64,000 bases of DNA, taken from the NCBI GenBank assembly GCA_963844855.1, contig CAWJQP010000034.1:1-64000 (forward strand), given 5' to 3'. Position 1 is the stretch's first letter, and each line of letters starts with the position of its first letter. A model generated the notes under the pieces. The model was not told the DNA's origin and did not search any database. It was given only the letters and a program-made list of their open reading frames with translations. Positions 56,427 to 64,000 of the stretch are shown here, piece after piece. The translations under genes were made by a program, and so were the position numbers. This DNA comes from DASQDN01 sp963844855. Its GTDB lineage: Bacteria; Acidobacteriota; Terriglobia; Bryobacterales; Bryobacteraceae.

Positions 56427-58169
56427 ATGACGATGTTACGGCGGAATTTCCTCGCATCTCCCTTCCTGGCTTCGGCGGCCAAGAGCCAGTCGAGTCGCGC
56501 TAAACGTCCCAACGTCCTCCTCATCATGACGGACGACCAAGGTTACGGCGACAACGCGTTCAACGGAAATCCGATCCTGCGTACGCCCTCATTGGATAAA
56601 CTAGCTCGCGAATCGGTGCGTCTCAGCCGCTTCTATGTTTCACCACTTTGCGCTCCGACGCGCTCGAGCCTGCTGACCGGACGATATCATTTGCGAACTG
56701 GGGTGTGGGGTGTCACCGGCGGTCGCGAGACGATGCGCGCGGATGAGATGACGATCGCCGAAGCACTAAAGGGAGCCGGCTATCGCACCGGCTTGGTTGG
56801 CAAGTGGCACCTGGGCGAGCACTATCCTTGCGTACCCCACAGTCAGGGGTTCGACGAGTTCGTGGGCTTCCGGTTGGGTCACTGGAACCGCTACATCGAT
56901 CCTCCGCTGGAACGCAACGGAAAACCGATCGAAACTAAGGGCTATATTTCCGACGTGTTCACCGATGAAGCCATCGCCTTTATCGACCGGCGCCAACCCG
57001 ACCCGTTCTTTCTGTATCTCGCGTACAACGCGCCGCACTCGCCGTACATCGTTCCGGACCAGTATTACGATCGGTTCGAAGGCAAAGGCTTGACCGTGCC
57101 CGTCGCATCGACGTACGCGATGGTGGAAAACCTCGACCGGAATATCGGTCGTATTCTGGCGCATCTGGATAAAACGAGTCTGGCGAACGACACCATCGTC
57201 GTGTTTCTTTGCGACAACGGCCCTACCGGCGGGCCACGCTTCAACGCCGGACTGCGCGCCACGAAAGGAACCGTGTATGAGGGCGGCGTGCGATCGCCTT
57301 TATGGGTTCGTTGGACACGACGCTTAACGCCCAAGATAATTGATGCGACGGCGGCACACATCGACATCTATCCGACTCTGCTCGATTTGTGCGGTGTGCC
57401 GCGTGCCGCAGGTCCGGCGATCGATGGTGTGAGTCTTGCGCCGGCCATAACAGGTCCGGCAAAGGTTCCGGAGCGGATGCTGTTTTTTCACAACGCGGGC
57501 AACCGGATTCGCTCGCCGTTCCCAGGCGCTGTTCGCGAGGGCCGCTGGTCTCTAGTCAACGGCAAAGAGTTGTACGATCTCGAGAAAGATCCCGCGGAGC
57601 AGGATGATGTTGCGTCCGCGAATCCGGAAGTAACGACGCGGCTGCGGACCGCTTACCAGAAATGGTTCGACGAGGCCGCCGAGCAGTGTGGCTTCCGCCA
57701 ACCTGCCATTCCTGTGGGACATGCCGAAGAGAACCCGGTTTGGCTGCCTGCTACTCGCGCGAAGCTGAACGGGGGCCTAAAGTATTTCGGCATGCACGGC
57801 TATGCGCACGACTGGGCCACCGGCTGGTCGTCCACGGCGAGCGCCGAGTGGGAAGTGGATGTCGTGCGAGATGGAGTTTACCAGGTGCAAGCTTTATATC
57901 TCAGCGAGCCTGCCGGAATTGGCGCTCGTTTGGTAGTGCAGGCCGGCGCGAAACAAGCGTCAGCGCCGGTAGCAAACGCAACGAAGAACGATCCGTTGCC
58001 GACAGGTTTGCGTCAGGTCTCTCCGCACTATCTTGAATTCTCATGGAACACGCTTTCTCTGGGTGAGATCGCTTTAGAGAGGAGTGGACAATTGCTGCAA
58101 TTGACCGTGGCCGGCGATCAGGCCCCCGGTGTTCGGGGCGTGAAGCGTCTAGTGCTGCGGCGGGTCTGA
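56427..58169 (+). CDS. Tat-type sulfatase with C-terminal beta-sandwich domain
   Basis: Start at ATG 56427 (a second ATG is at 56433); leader MLRRNFLASPFLASAAK resembles a Tat signal. Sulfatase features: NVLLIMTDDQGYGD metal ligands, formylglycine Cys at residue 75 (LCAPTRSSLLTGRY), GLVGKWHLGEHYP, VFLCDNGPTGGPR. After about residue 440 an extra region of about 140 residues (FGMHGYAHDWATGWSSTASA, then VYQVQALYLSEP and LALERSGQL-like IALERSGQLLQLTV) looks like a carbohydrate-binding beta sandwich. Followed by a second sulfatase after 9 bp. Export in folded form fits cytoplasmic maturation of the Cys. Confidence 0.9.
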   Translation: MTMLRRNFLASPFLASAAKSQSSRAKRPNVLLIMTDDQGYGDNAFNGNPILRTPSLDKLARESVRLSRFYVSPLCAPTRSSLLTGRYHLRTGVWGVTGGRETMRADEMTIAEALKGAGYRTGLVGKWHLGEHYPCVPHSQGFDEFVGFRLGHWNRYIDPPLERNGKPIETKGYISDVFTDEAIAFIDRRQPDPFFLYLAYNAPHSPYIVPDQYYDRFEGKGLTVPVASTYAMVENLDRNIGRILAHLDKTSLANDTIVVFLCDNGPTGGPRFNAGLRATKGTVYEGGVRSPLWVRWTRRLTPKIIDATAAHIDIYPTLLDLCGVPRAAGPAIDGVSLAPAITGPAKVPERMLFFHNAGNRIRSPFPGAVREGRWSLVNGKELYDLEKDPAEQDDVASANPEVTTRLRTAYQKWFDEAAEQCGFRQPAIPVGHAEENPVWLPATRAKLNGGLKYFGMHGYAHDWATGWSSTASAEWEVDVVRDGVYQVQALYLSEPAGIGARLVVQAGAKQASAPVANATKNDPLPTGLRQVSPHYLEFSWNTLSLGEIALERSGQLLQLTVAGDQAPGVRGVKRLVLRRV

Positions 58170-58178
58170 GGGACTCTT

Positions 58179-59699
58179 ATGCGACTATCACGTCGAACGT
58201 TTTGCCAGAGTATTTCCGCGACGGCCCTGTCTGCCGCGCCGCGCGCGAAGAATCGTCCGAACATAGTGGTCATACTGGCCGACGATCTCGGCTACGGTGA
58301 CGTAGCGGCATACAATCCCGATTCCAAGATCCCGACACCGAATATCGACCGGATGGCACGAGAGGGCTTGCGGTTCGTTGACGCCCATACGCCATGCGCA
58401 GTCTGCTCCCCTACGCGCTACGGATTGTTGACGGGCCGCTATCCCTGGCGCACAGAGCTGAAGGCTCAGGTTTTGTGGCCCTGGGACAAGCCGCTCATTG
58501 AGAAGGACCGGATAACTCTGCCGAAGATGCTGAAGAGCCTCGGCTACCACACTGCGTGCTTTGGCAAATGGCACCTCGGCTGGGATTGGAAAACCACCGA
58601 CGGATCGAAAGTGAACTCGCAGGTGCGCATCGGTGATCCGCAGCGGGAGATCCGTTACGAGTTCGCCAAGAAAGTCATCTTCAGCGAGCCTGTTCGCGAA
58701 GGCCCACTGACACGGGGCTTCGACTACTACTTCGGTGTGGATCTTCCGAACTTCCCACCCTACACATTTATTGAGAACGATCGCTTGCTGGCCCAACCAA
58801 CCGAGCAGAAGCCTGAAGGAATGTTCGGGTGGCCCGGAGCGATGGCGCCAGGTTGGCGGCTCGAGGGCGTCTTACCTGAAATCGCCCGCCGAGCGGTCCG
58901 GTATGTGAAGGATCGGGCGGCTAAGGACGAGCCTTACTTCCTCTACTTCCCGATAACTGCGCCGCATACGCCGATTGCGCCCGCAGTCGAGTTCGCCGGA
59001 AAAAGCCGCGCCGGAAAATACGGCGACTTCGTCTTCCAGACGGATTGGGTAGTGGGTCAAGTAATGGATGCGATCCGCGAGTCAGGGACGGCGGACAATA
59101 CGATTGTGATTTTCACGAGCGACAACGGCCCTGAGAATCTCACATACCCTCTGATAAATGAGTTCGGACATCGCAGCCAAGGCGTCCTGCGCGGGGCCAA
59201 GCGCATGTTGTGGGAAGGTGGGCATCGCGTGCCTTTTATCGCCTGGGGGCCTGGACGCGTACCCGCCGGTAAAACGGAACCCGAGATCATCTGCCTCACG
59301 GATCTGATGGCGACCATTGCAAATCTCACCGGCTACAAATTGTCAAATGAGTCTGGCGAGGACAGCTACGACATCGGACCCGCGCTCTTCGGCACGAAGC
59401 GGCAAAATCCGATTCGCGCAGGCACAGTGCATCACAGCATGAACAATGAATACGGCTTGCGGCAAGGCGATTGGGTGTTGATCGAATCTCCGAAAAGCGC
59501 TCACGGAGCGGCAGAACCGGCTTGGTGGCGAGAGCATTTCAAAATCGAGCCGCACGACCAGCCAGGGGAACTGTTCCACCTCAAAGAAGATATCGGTGAG
59601 ACGAAGAACCTGTACAAGCAGTACCCGGATCGAGTCAAGTCGATGCAGGCGTTGCTGGAGCGTTACAAGAGTGAGGGAAGGAGTGTGCCACGCCGATGA
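58179..59699 (+). CDS. Tat-type arylsulfatase
   Basis: 506 residues with leader MRLSRRTFCQSISATALSAA (twin Arg). NIVVILADDLGYGDVAAYNP gives the metal ligands, Cys76 in VCSPTRYGLLTGRYP is the formylglycine site, ACFGKWHLGWDW and IFTSDNGPENLTYP are further active-site blocks. The C-terminus contains GELFHLKEDIGETKNLYKQY, usual for arylsulfatase A-like enzymes. It overlaps the next receptor gene by 4 bp, so it is co-translated in a four-gene plus-strand operon. Confidence 0.93.
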   Translation: MRLSRRTFCQSISATALSAAPRAKNRPNIVVILADDLGYGDVAAYNPDSKIPTPNIDRMAREGLRFVDAHTPCAVCSPTRYGLLTGRYPWRTELKAQVLWPWDKPLIEKDRITLPKMLKSLGYHTACFGKWHLGWDWKTTDGSKVNSQVRIGDPQREIRYEFAKKVIFSEPVREGPLTRGFDYYFGVDLPNFPPYTFIENDRLLAQPTEQKPEGMFGWPGAMAPGWRLEGVLPEIARRAVRYVKDRAAKDEPYFLYFPITAPHTPIAPAVEFAGKSRAGKYGDFVFQTDWVVGQVMDAIRESGTADNTIVIFTSDNGPENLTYPLINEFGHRSQGVLRGAKRMLWEGGHRVPFIAWGPGRVPAGKTEPEIICLTDLMATIANLTGYKLSNESGEDSYDIGPALFGTKRQNPIRAGTVHHSMNNEYGLRQGDWVLIESPKSAHGAAEPAWWREHFKIEPHDQPGELFHLKEDIGETKNLYKQYPDRVKSMQALLERYKSEGRSVPRR

Positions 59700-62600
59700 A
59701 AACGCGAACGTCCGCGGCTATTCTGCTTACCTTCTTGGCTGCCGCGTCGGGCGTAGCTCAGACCTCGGCAGGCTCGATGGCCGGCGTTGTCTTTGACCCG
59801 TCCGGCGCTGTTGTGCCGGGGGCAACAGTCCGTCTGATCGGGACCGAGACAGGCGATGTCGCTCGTGAGTTTGTCACCGGCGCAGATGGCGCCTTCACTG
59901 CGCCGTTGATGCGTCCGTCCACTTACACGGTGGAGGTGTCGGCGTCAGGCTTCAAGAAGCTTATCCGGCCCGGGATTGTGTTGCGTGTGGATGATCAAGT
60001 GTCGTTGAAGCTGACGCTCGAGACAGGCGCGACATCCGATTCGATCACGGTGGCCGCCGCGGTCGACCTGGTAGAGGCGACGACAAATACTGTAGGCCAG
60101 GTTGTAGACGATCGCGCCATTCAGCAACTGCCGTTGAATGGGCGCAACTACCTCTCGCTGGGTAATCTGACGGCGGGAGCCGTGCCTTCCACGCGTTCTC
60201 GCGATCGCAGTTTCTCGGCGTATGGCAATCGCGGGCTGCAGAACGCCTTCCTGCTCGATGGCGCGCGCAATCAGAATTATCTCCGTGGACTCGACAACCG
60301 GGCACGGGATGCAATGCGGCCATCGCTGGAGGCCATCGCCGAATTCAAGGTGCAGACATCGAACTATTCCGCCGAGTACGGAGCATCGGCGGGAGCAGTG
60401 GTGAATGTGGTTACCAAGTCCGGAACCAACGAGATTCATGGCAGCGCCTTCGAGTTTCTTCGCAACAACAAAATGGATGCTCGCGATTATTTCCTTCCCG
60501 CAACTTCGGAGCAGCCGTTGTATATCCAGCACCAGTTTGGCGGTTCCCTGGGTGGGCCGATCGTCAAGAACCGAGTCTGGGTTCACGGAGCTTTTCAAAG
60601 AACTCACATCTCGGAAGGCGAGGTAGGGACAGCCACCGTACCTCTCGCGAATGAGCGCCGCGGAATTTTCACAATGCCGGTCTACGATCCGCTTAGCCTT
60701 CGCGCAAATCCGTCGGGCTCCGGCTCGGTTCGCGATCTGTTCCCGGGGAACACCATTCCGGCGAATCGCTTCGACCCTGTGGGCAAGTCTCTGGTGGATC
60801 GCTTTCCTGACCCAAACCTTCCGGGCACGGCACGCAATTGGGTGTCGAATCCTTTGCAGGCTACACGGATAAATAATTTCACGATCCGCGGTGATCTTCG
60901 ACTCACAGACGCAGACTCGCTATTCGTTCGCTATTCACTGGACGACGGCACGTTTTCGCGCTTACCAGTATTGCCTGTGGGAGCCCAGACAGGCGTCGAC
61001 AGGGAGATTCCGGCACGGTCCTGGGGTGTCGGGCACACGCGTGTTATGACACCCTCGTTAGTGAACGAACTCAGGTTCGCCTATAACTACGTCGCCACTG
61101 TGCAGGACGCGACTTTGCCGCTCGACCCAATCGTGCCGAATTCGCTTGCGCCGGAGGTTCAGTCATCAATTCCGACATTCACGGTGAACGGGTATGCCAC
61201 GCTGGGAGAGCAGCCACCCAACTTTGGAAACAATCCTCTGTCGAAGAAATCCAATGTGTGGAACTTCTCCGACAACCTTTCCTGGGTGCGTGGAAAACAC
61301 ACCCTTAAGACCGGCGCCGACTTTCAGTATCTGGACATCCCGACTTTCGCCGCGCTGCAAGGTCGCGGAGCTTTCGGCTTTACCGGTGTCTTCACACAGA
61401 ACCCGCAGTCGCGGCCGAATACCGGTTCGTCCGTCGCCGACCTGTTGTTGGGTCTGCCTAATAACATCACGATCGGAACGCCTTCCAATGCCGTCGAGCG
61501 CGCTCGCAATTACTATTTCTACGTCCAGGACGACTGGGCTGTAACACCACGGCTGACGCTGAATGCCGGATTGCGTTACGAGATCACGTCGCCGTTCTAT
61601 GACGCCAATGACAGGCTCGCCAATCTCGTCCTCGATCCAGGCGCCTTGTTTGGACAGTACGTAATTGCAGGAGACGAGCGGCTGCCGCGCGCGTTGGAGA
61701 CGCTTGACCGCAACAACTTCGCGCCACGTCTAGGATTCGCCTATCGCGGACCTGCAAACTGGGTGCTTCGAGGTGGCGCCGGAATCTTCTTCGCGCAGGA
61801 CGAGGGTTTTGGTGTATCGCAGCGCATGACGAACAACCCGCCATTTGTCGGCTTCGGCGGCTACAACGTAACCTCGGACCAATTGAATCCAAGCTCGACG
61901 ATTTCTTTGTCCACTTCACTACCACCGCGGCCGGCGGCCCCAGACCCGGCCGGCTATAAGCTTGATCCTCGCGGAACGGTACAGGTTCGCTCCTGGCCTA
62001 CCCGAAACACGATGCCTTATGTGCAGCAATGGAACTTGTCTTTGCAGAAGCAGTTGACTAAGGACCTCGTGGCGGAGATGAACTACGTGGGCAATCACGG
62101 GGTGAAGCTCTATGGCGCCTACGAAGGTAACCAGCCGTTGCCGGGACCAGGAGCGGTGAATTCGCGGCGGCCCTATGGAGGCATCCTGACCTCGGGTTCG
62201 ATTCTCACCGTGGCTCCGTGGGTGACCTCTTCGTATCACGGCCTGTCTGCCCGCCTCGAACGCCGGTTCAGCAAGGGTTACTCGCTTCTGGCTGTGTACA
62301 CGTTCGGACGATCGCTCGATATGCAGTCGAACATCGACCTTTGTGACGGTTGCACTGGATCATCAGGATCGGGCGCCGTTGTAGATTCCCGCAACCGGCG
62401 ACTGAACTATGGATTGTCGGACCAGCACACAGCGCAGCGCTTCGTGTTTTCCGGCGTGGCTGAATTGCCCTTCGGGGCTGGAAAAACATGGGCAACGTCC
62501 GGCGTTTCCGCGGCGGTGCTCGGAGGCTGGGCTCTCTCAGGGATCACGACACTATCGGGTGGACTGCCATATACCTTGACCTTGAATTTCGATAACGCCA

Positions 62601-62962
62601 ACACCGGAAACACGAACTGGCCGAACCGGCTGGGCAAGGGAACTCTCGAAAATCCGGGCGTCGATCGCTGGTTCGATACCGCGGCATTCGCGTTTCCGGC
62701 GCAGTATACGATCGGCGACGCGGGACGCAACATACTTACCGGTCCGGGTATCGTGTCAACCGACCTGAGCTTGCAACGCAACTTCCGGCTGCCGATCGGG
62801 GAGTCATCTCGCGCGGAGTTTCGCGCGGAGGCGTTCAATATCTTCAACACTCCGCAGTTCGGGCAGCCGAACGCAGCGCTCGGGAATCCGGCGTTCGGCA
62901 CGATCGGAGGAACCGCGCGGCCGAACCGCCAGATGCAGCTTGGCCTGCGGATTTTGTTTTAG
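59696..62962 (+). CDS. Oar-like TonB-dependent outer-membrane receptor
   Basis: 1088 residues, start ATG 59696 within an ATGA overlap. Signal peptide SAAILLTFLAAASGVAQ; carboxypeptidase-regulatory-like domain (AGVVFDPSGAVVPGATVRLI); plug (VGQVVDDRAIQQLPLNGRNY, AEYGASAGAVVNVVTKSGTN); barrel ending RQMQLGLRILF. A paralogue of the receptor at 52629-56135 with the same domain order. Being coupled to sulfatases on both sides suggests import of a sulfated carbohydrate or of its desulfated product. Confidence 0.93.
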   Translation: MKTRTSAAILLTFLAAASGVAQTSAGSMAGVVFDPSGAVVPGATVRLIGTETGDVAREFVTGADGAFTAPLMRPSTYTVEVSASGFKKLIRPGIVLRVDDQVSLKLTLETGATSDSITVAAAVDLVEATTNTVGQVVDDRAIQQLPLNGRNYLSLGNLTAGAVPSTRSRDRSFSAYGNRGLQNAFLLDGARNQNYLRGLDNRARDAMRPSLEAIAEFKVQTSNYSAEYGASAGAVVNVVTKSGTNEIHGSAFEFLRNNKMDARDYFLPATSEQPLYIQHQFGGSLGGPIVKNRVWVHGAFQRTHISEGEVGTATVPLANERRGIFTMPVYDPLSLRANPSGSGSVRDLFPGNTIPANRFDPVGKSLVDRFPDPNLPGTARNWVSNPLQATRINNFTIRGDLRLTDADSLFVRYSLDDGTFSRLPVLPVGAQTGVDREIPARSWGVGHTRVMTPSLVNELRFAYNYVATVQDATLPLDPIVPNSLAPEVQSSIPTFTVNGYATLGEQPPNFGNNPLSKKSNVWNFSDNLSWVRGKHTLKTGADFQYLDIPTFAALQGRGAFGFTGVFTQNPQSRPNTGSSVADLLLGLPNNITIGTPSNAVERARNYYFYVQDDWAVTPRLTLNAGLRYEITSPFYDANDRLANLVLDPGALFGQYVIAGDERLPRALETLDRNNFAPRLGFAYRGPANWVLRGGAGIFFAQDEGFGVSQRMTNNPPFVGFGGYNVTSDQLNPSSTISLSTSLPPRPAAPDPAGYKLDPRGTVQVRSWPTRNTMPYVQQWNLSLQKQLTKDLVAEMNYVGNHGVKLYGAYEGNQPLPGPGAVNSRRPYGGILTSGSILTVAPWVTSSYHGLSARLERRFSKGYSLLAVYTFGRSLDMQSNIDLCDGCTGSSGSGAVVDSRNRRLNYGLSDQHTAQRFVFSGVAELPFGAGKTWATSGVSAAVLGGWALSGITTLSGGLPYTLTLNFDNANTGNTNWPNRLGKGTLENPGVDRWFDTAAFAFPAQYTIGDAGRNILTGPGIVSTDLSLQRNFRLPIGESSRAEFRAEAFNIFNTPQFGQPNAALGNPAFGTIGGTARPNRQMQLGLRILF

Positions 62963-63078
62963 ATTTAGAATCGCGGGCTTAGCTATGTTGCAGGTCTTCG
63001 AGTGACATCGACTATCAGCGAGCCTTCGCAGAATGCAGTTTGGGCCCAAGTTGTATAGAATTTCACTTCGAGGCGCAC

Positions 63079-64000
63079 ATGGAAATGAATCGTAAACGGA
63101 CTCGCAGAGAAGTGTTGGGGCTTTTGTCAATTGCCTCGCTCAGCCAGGGAGCGGCAACACCGGAACGGCCTAACATCCTTTTCATTTATACCGACGATCA
63201 TTCGTACCGGACCATCAGCTCGTATCCGGAAGCGTACAAGTGGGCGAAGACACCGAACATCGACAAGCTCGCCAAGCAGGGTGTGCGCTTCGCGGCGGCT
63301 TACAACGGGGCCTGGTGCATGCCGTCCCGCGCGACGATGCTGACAGGACATCATCAGCATGGCGTCGAGTCCATGAGGATGGAAGGTCCTTATCCAGGTT
63401 GCACGTATGATGCGAACAAGTGTCCTTTCTGGCCGAAGGTCTTTCGCGAGAAGGGCTATTTCACTGCGCAGATCGGCAAGTGGCATACGGGCACTGATAC
63501 TGGCCACGGACGCGACTGGGATTTTCAACTGGTTTGGAACCGCCCCAAGTACACCGAGACGAGCACTCATTATTATTACGATCAGCCCATCACGTATCAG
63601 GGAGGCAAGACGGAAATTCTTAAGCGCTACTCTACCGATCAATACACTGACTGGGCTACGGATTTCATTCAAGGCAATGGACGCGACAAGGAGAAGCCCT
63701 GGTATCTCTGGCTCTGCTACGGCGCTGTGCACGGACCTTACACTCCGGCTGAACGCCACAAAGAAGAGTTGAAAGGCATCGATTTCGATACACCGGCCGA
63801 CATCTTTCCGCCGAGGGCGGGTAAACCCGACTGGGCGCAAAAAGTGGAGCATTGGGAGAGAGGTCCGGATGGCACGCCGATGGCCGAAGGCCGCACACTG
63901 ACCTCATGGGTTCGTCAATATCACCAAGGCGTGTTCGCGCTCGACGAAGCCGTGGGCCGCTTGATGGAAACTCTGGAGAAGACAGGACAGCGCAAGAACA
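63079..64000 (+). CDS. Tat-type sulfatase, runs off the window
   Basis: Open from ATG 63079 to the end of the window (about 307 codons; the 3' end is missing). Leader MNRKRTRREVLGLLSIASLS has twin Arg. NILFIYTDDHSYRTISSYPE gives metal ligands, Cys80 in WCMPSRATMLTGHH is the formylglycine site, and AQIGKWHTGTDTGHGRDWDF is the next block. The Tyr/Trp-rich middle (WYLWLCYGAVHGPYTP) fits. It follows the receptor by 116 bp and is the third sulfatase of the cluster. Confidence 0.9.
   Translation, partial: MEMNRKRTRREVLGLLSIASLSQGAATPERPNILFIYTDDHSYRTISSYPEAYKWAKTPNIDKLAKQGVRFAAAYNGAWCMPSRATMLTGHHQHGVESMRMEGPYPGCTYDANKCPFWPKVFREKGYFTAQIGKWHTGTDTGHGRDWDFQLVWNRPKYTETSTHYYYDQPITYQGGKTEILKRYSTDQYTDWATDFIQGNGRDKEKPWYLWLCYGAVHGPYTPAERHKEELKGIDFDTPADIFPPRAGKPDWAQKVEHWERGPDGTPMAEGRTLTSWVRQYHQGVFALDEAVGRLMETLEKTGQRKN

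Noticed and set aside
1..64000. CRISPR arrays, rRNA genes, prophage structural modules
   Set aside because: No regularly spaced repeats, no rRNA-like sequence and no capsid, tail or portal-like proteins were seen.

Overview
The window reads as a piece of a soil-type acidobacterial chromosome, most like the Solibacter/Bryobacter lineage. This rests on protein style rather than on a marker gene: two very long Oar-like TonB-dependent receptors with an N-terminal carboxypeptidase-regulatory-like domain, many Tat-exported sulfatases and hydrolases, several ECF sigma factor plus Ser/Thr kinase modules with TPR or beta-propeller tails, a PEP-CTERM protein, a vanadium haloperoxidase and a DUF3011-porin fusion. 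No rRNA, complete tRNA or CRISPR array was seen.

Layout. 0-9.6 kb is an accessory island: a DUF6932-like/XRE toxin-antitoxin-like pair, a frameshifted IS6 element, a tyrosine recombinase stub, an AI-2E-type permease, a broken sulfatase, a 5'-truncated DNA ligase, a serine recombinase, a broken IS110 element with structured flanks, and a tRNA-like 3' end that may be an old attachment site. 9.6-13.1 kb is a minus-strand three-gene set (LuxE/PaaK-like adenylating enzyme, LuxC-like aldehyde dehydrogenase, SDR) that would reduce a carboxylic acid to an aldehyde or alcohol. 13.2-20.6 kb holds exported hydrolases: a beta-lactamase-fold serine hydrolase, a CehA-type metallohydrolase, a BamA-like outer-membrane protein, and an operon of a Tat-type nitrilase and two amidohydrolases. 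20.6-34.1 kb is a signalling region with three large kinases (one intact) and two ECF sigma factors, enclosing a PEP-CTERM protein, a vanadium haloperoxidase and an unusual ART-like membrane protein. 34.7-42.8 kb is an envelope cluster: a Pro/Ala-rich anchored protein, a heavily frameshifted secreted protein of unknown function next to a BamA-like barrel, a DUF3011-porin and a DUF481 protein. 43.5-49 kb has an exported amidase, a mutarotase-like secreted protein, two decayed peroxidase-region genes and a ZIP-like membrane protein. 49.4-52.4 kb is an insertion-sequence graveyard. 52.6-64 kb is an intact divergent cluster of two Oar-like receptors and three Tat-type sulfatases, probably for uptake and desulfation of sulfated glycans.

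The strongest global oddity is the frameshift pattern. About twenty loci are broken by single-base indels while their protein similarity stays high, yet long stretches (28.4-35.6 kb and 52.6-64 kb) have none. Either these are uncorrected assembly indels of uneven density or some modules are decaying recently and selectively. Broken loci are annotated as pseudogenes with this caveat. No clear-cut new defence or mobile system was found; the best leads are the ART-like protein, the IS110 flanking RNA structures, the secreted-protein/barrel locus and the DUF3011-porin fusion.
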